Positions 61,370-64,000 of a stretch of 64,000 nucleotides of DNA are shown here, one piece after another. Origin of the DNA: Paracoccus shandongensis (GTDB lineage: Bacteria; Pseudomonadota; Alphaproteobacteria; Rhodobacterales; Rhodobacteraceae); NCBI RefSeq assembly GCF_017315735.1, contig NZ_JAFLRK010000004.1, forward strand, positions 88,288-152,287, given 5' to 3'. A model generated the notes under the pieces. It made no database searches and was not told the origin of the DNA. It saw nothing but the letters and a program-made list of their open reading frames with translations. Each line of letters opens with the position of its first letter. Position 1 is the first letter of the stretch. Position numbers and translations under genes: made by a program.

Positions 61370-62413
61370 TCAGGGCCGCAAGCGGTCAAGAACCCCGCTG
61401 GTAATGGTGGCGGTGGCGTCCCACCCGGGAAGATCGCGTCCTGCGTTCCAGGCGGCCCGGGCTATTCCATGCCGCAGCGCCTTGTCCTCCAGCACCTGGC
61501 GCAACGCCCCGGTAAAGGCTGCTGCGTCACCCGGCGGCACCAGAAGGCCCGCGCCGGGGGGCACGGTGTCGGGAACCGCGCCGGTGGCGCAGCTGACGAC
61601 CGGCAGGCCGCGCACCAGCGCCTCGTCAAAGACAAGGCCGTGGCCTTCGTATCGGGTCGCCAGCGCGAAAAGGGTGGCCTGCGAATACAGCCCTTCCAGC
61701 ACATCGGGCGCGACCTGTCCGGCAAGCGTGATGCGCCGGGCGGCGGGGCTTGCCGCCAGTTGCGCCGTCAGCGCCCGGGCATGGGCGGAATCCCAGGGCT
61801 TGCCGACGATCACCGCCCGCCAGTCGAGGTCCGTCAGCCGCGACAGCGCCTCGATCAGGATGTCGTGGCCCTTGCGCGGGTGCAGGATGCCCACCGACAG
61901 GATCAGCGGCGGCGAGACGGGTGCGCGCGGCAGGCGGGGGCGGTCCACCCCCGGGCGGGCGATGGTGATGCGGTCGGGCGCGACATCGTAACGCTCGACC
62001 AGGATGCGGCGGGTATGCGGGCTTGGCACCAGGACGTGCCGGGCCAGCCGCAGGTTGTCGCGTTCCGTGCGGAACAGGTGATCGCGCCGCGCCGGGTCCA
62101 GGCCGCTTTCGATGGCCAGGGGGTGATGGACCATCGCAAGGATCGGCGCGCGGACCCGGGCCAGACCCTGCGTGTCGATGGCGCCAAAGACCAGCCCGTC
62201 CAGGATCAGCGGGCGGTCGGGGGGCAGGGCGGCCAGGGCCTTGATGGCCGCCGCCATGTCCGCCGGGGAAGGGTCGGGAAAGCTGGCGGGCAGCTCCAGA
62301 TGCAGGATGTCGTGGCCGAACCGGCGCAGCCCCTCCAGCAGGCGGCGTTCATACAGATAGCCGCCGGTCAGGGTGGCGATGTCGCCGGGAATGGCAAAGG
62401 CGGCGGGGGTCAC
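61370..62413 (-). CDS. Glycosyltransferase, GT-B fold (GT4-like)
   Basis: 347 residues. N-terminal acceptor domain starting GDIATLTGGYLYERRLLEGLRRFGHDI, C-terminal donor domain with ILSVGILHPRKGHDILIEAL, ATLFALATRYEGHGLVFDEALVRGLPVVSCATGAVPD (EX7E motif: E-GHGLVFD-E). Start GTG 62413 in a GTGA overlap with the ABC permease gene, so both are translated together. Its acceptor is unknown; pairing of a glycosyltransferase with an ABC permease of the nitrate/taurine type is unusual. Confidence 0.88.
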   Translation of the reverse strand: MTPAAFAIPGDIATLTGGYLYERRLLEGLRRFGHDILHLELPASFPDPSPADMAAAIKALAALPPDRPLILDGLVFGAIDTQGLARVRAPILAMVHHPLAIESGLDPARRDHLFRTERDNLRLARHVLVPSPHTRRILVERYDVAPDRITIARPGVDRPRLPRAPVSPPLILSVGILHPRKGHDILIEALSRLTDLDWRAVIVGKPWDSAHARALTAQLAASPAARRITLAGQVAPDVLEGLYSQATLFALATRYEGHGLVFDEALVRGLPVVSCATGAVPDTVPPGAGLLVPPGDAAAFTGALRQVLEDKALRHGIARAAWNAGRDLPGWDATATITSGVLDRLRP

Positions 62414-63957
62414 GGGTCCACCTGCTCGGGCGCGAAGACGCGCAGCACGCGGCGTTCCACGGTGGCGACACCGGCGTAGCACAGGACCGAGGCCCCCGTG
62501 ACCAGCGCCACCGCCAGCCACAGCATCGTGTAGTCCGACAGCGATGCCGACAGCGCCATCAGGTTGCCAAGTCCGCGCCCGGTTGCCAGCCATTCGGCCA
62601 CGGTGACGGCCAGGATGGCGGCGGGCACACCCATCCGGGCCGCCGCGAAAAAGGCGGGCAGCATCGCCGGAAGGCGGACATGGACCAGCGCGGCCCGCCG
62701 CCCGGCGGCATGGGCGCGCAGGATGTCGAGGATCTGCCCCGGCGCCTGGCGCAGCCCGTGCTGGCAGGCGACGAAGGCGGGAAAGAACACCATCAGCGCC
62801 ACCAGCGCAACCGTGCCCGCGCCGCCGCGCCCCAGCAGCAGCACGACCAGCGGCGCGGTGGTGACGATGGGCACCGACCGCAGCGCGATGGCAAGGGGCG
62901 TCACCAGCCCCGACAGCACGGGCACCAGCGACAGCAGGGCCGCAAGCCCCGCGCCAAGTGCCAGCCCCGCCAGATAGCCGGGCAGGGCCAGCGCCGCCGT
63001 CTGGCCCGCCGCCCCCAGCAGCACCTGCCGGGTGGCGGCGGCATCGGGTGCCAGGGTCAGCGCCGCCAGCAGGTCCGGCGGGCGCTTGGCGAAGAAGGGG
63101 TTCAGGCCCAAGGCCCAGATCCCGCCCCACCACAGGGCCATCGTCACAGCGGCCAGCAGGGCGGCGTCCTGCAGGCGGCGGGCGCGCGAGCCCCGGGACA
63201 GGCGCGGCGGGGCCAGGATCACGGGCGGGCGTTCCAGCAAGAAGCGGCGGCCAAGCGCGCCGATGGCAAGATAAGCCGCGATCGAGACGGCGGCTGAAAC
63301 GCTCGCCATGGCCCACAAGGCGGGGACGTTCAGGTCGCGGGTAAAGCGGATGGTCAGCACGCCCATGCCACGTTCGGCCCCCGTGAACTCGCCCACCATG
63401 GCGCCCAGGAAGGCGGCGGGCGCGGCGATCTGCAACCCCGCCAGCAGATAGGGCAGGAATGCCCGGGCGCGGACATGGACCAGCGCCGCCAGCCGCCCCC
63501 GGCCATAAAGCGCCACAAGGTCGAACCAGGCCGCCGGCGCGGCCCGCATCCCCGCCAGCAGCGGGATCAGCGTCGTGTAATAGACCGCCAGCGCCGCCAG
63601 CACGACCTGCGGGCCGTTGCCCGGGCCCATCATCACCCGCAGGATCGGGCCGGTGGCGACCAGCGGCAGGCAAAAGACCACCAGGGCAAGCCCGGCCAGC
63701 AGGGGCAGCGCGCGCGGCCACAGCATCGCCACGGCGGCGATGCCGATGGCGGCCAGGTTGCCCGCCAGAAACCCCCAGGCGGCATTCGCCAGCGTGGCGG
63801 ACAGCGCGCGCCCGACCAGCCCCGGATTGGCGGCAAGCCAGCCCGCGACCTCGGCCGGCCCGGCCAGCAGGAACTGCCCCGCCGCCAAGGCCGCCGCCAG
63901 TTGCCACAAGGCCAGCAGCAGCACCGGCGATCCCGCCCGGCGGGCCAGCGCGGTCAT
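62410..63957 (-). CDS. Fused two-domain ABC transporter permease (SsuC/TauC-type)
   Basis: 515 residues, about twice the length of one SsuC-type permease, with about 11-12 transmembrane segments. Two EAA-type loops are recognisable: ALVHVRARAFLPYLLAGLQIAAPAAFLGAMVGE (about 158-190) and ALVHVRLPAMLPAFFAAARMGVPAAILAVTVAE (about 430-465). This indicates tandem fusion of both permease half-sites in one chain. Substrate class could be nitrate, sulfonate, taurine or thiamin-precursor type. The stop of the upstream gene overlaps its start (ATGA). Confidence 0.85.
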   Translation of the reverse strand: MTALARRAGSPVLLLALWQLAAALAAGQFLLAGPAEVAGWLAANPGLVGRALSATLANAAWGFLAGNLAAIGIAAVAMLWPRALPLLAGLALVVFCLPLVATGPILRVMMGPGNGPQVVLAALAVYYTTLIPLLAGMRAAPAAWFDLVALYGRGRLAALVHVRARAFLPYLLAGLQIAAPAAFLGAMVGEFTGAERGMGVLTIRFTRDLNVPALWAMASVSAAVSIAAYLAIGALGRRFLLERPPVILAPPRLSRGSRARRLQDAALLAAVTMALWWGGIWALGLNPFFAKRPPDLLAALTLAPDAAATRQVLLGAAGQTAALALPGYLAGLALGAGLAALLSLVPVLSGLVTPLAIALRSVPIVTTAPLVVLLLGRGGAGTVALVALMVFFPAFVACQHGLRQAPGQILDILRAHAAGRRAALVHVRLPAMLPAFFAAARMGVPAAILAVTVAEWLATGRGLGNLMALSASLSDYTMLWLAVALVTGASVLCYAGVATVERRVLRVFAPEQVDP

Positions 63958-64000
63958 TGCGCGGCCAGCGCCGGGCTGTCGGCCACGCCTTGCGCCAGCG
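63954..64000 (-). CDS. 3' end of a gene upstream of the fused permease (partial)
   Basis: Only the last 14 codons are visible: LAQGVADSPALAAQ followed by TGA that overlaps the permease start (ATGA). Coding is inferred from this overlap. By position it is probably the binding protein or ATPase of the same transporter, but the fragment is too short to tell. Confidence 0.5.
   Translation of the reverse strand, partial: LAQGVADSPALAAQ

Overview
The window is chromosomal DNA of a high-GC alphaproteobacterium, most likely a Rhodobacteraceae member close to Paracoccus. The evidence is the GC-rich backbone, the fabZ-lpxA-lpxI-lpxB cluster using LpxI instead of LpxH, a GapR/DUF2312 gene, the tmk-holB-tatD-MBL gene order, ccmABCDG next to secDF, and the short ATATTT-containing intergenic motif at several convergent gene ends. 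The assignment is from gene content only.

Layout. 1-4.6 kb: the 3' part of a membrane-anchored amidotransferase-like gene, then lipid A genes fabZ-lpxA-lpxI-lpxB. 4.6-5.7 kb: ridA and a TauE/SafE permease on the minus strand. 6.0-12.8 kb: a polyamine-type ABC importer operon with one ATPase, three tandem paralogous binding proteins (each followed by a GC-rich hairpin) and two permeases. 12.9-19.0 kb, minus strand: AEC transporter, MBL hydrolase, tatD, holB, tmk, D,D-carboxypeptidase and thymidine kinase. 19-26.6 kb: Bcr/CflA efflux pump, RhlE-type helicase, RTX protein, dtd, small membrane protein, gapR, DbpA/DeaD-type helicase, HU-like protein and tRNA-Val(CAC).

26.78-39.14 kb is a 12.35-kb, AT-richer genomic island inserted in the 5' end of dusA. 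A 14-bp direct repeat (GCCCCCATGATGGA) flanks it. The left copy lies in a 23-codon remnant of the original dusA start; the right copy lies in the dusA gene, whose N-terminus now comes from the island. The tyrosine integrase is at the right end and a PrtN-like protein at the left end; both ends carry TCATAC repeats. Cargo: a zinc-ribbon protein of unknown function, a 1.5-kb gene-poor stretch with an iteron-like repeat cluster, two small ORFs, a giant single-chain Type ISP restriction-modification gene interrupted by a +1 frameshift in a G8 tract, a DUF3800 protein, a serine recombinase and a two-TM membrane protein.

39-64 kb returns to core genome: dusA, mazG, M20 amidohydrolase, AsnC/Lrp regulator with a divergent LysE exporter, yajC-secD-secF, a Mth938-like gene, ccmABCDG, a trehalose/glycogen operon (treZ-treY-glgC-glgX), several genes that look stress-related (DUF2934, YghA-type SDR, two small proteins, DUF892), an isochorismatase-like hydrolase, dinB, and finally a glycosyltransferase with a fused two-domain ABC permease. 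The best candidate for a less-described system is the dusA island, especially the possibly phase-variable Type ISP/DUF3800 module and the island's recombination apparatus.
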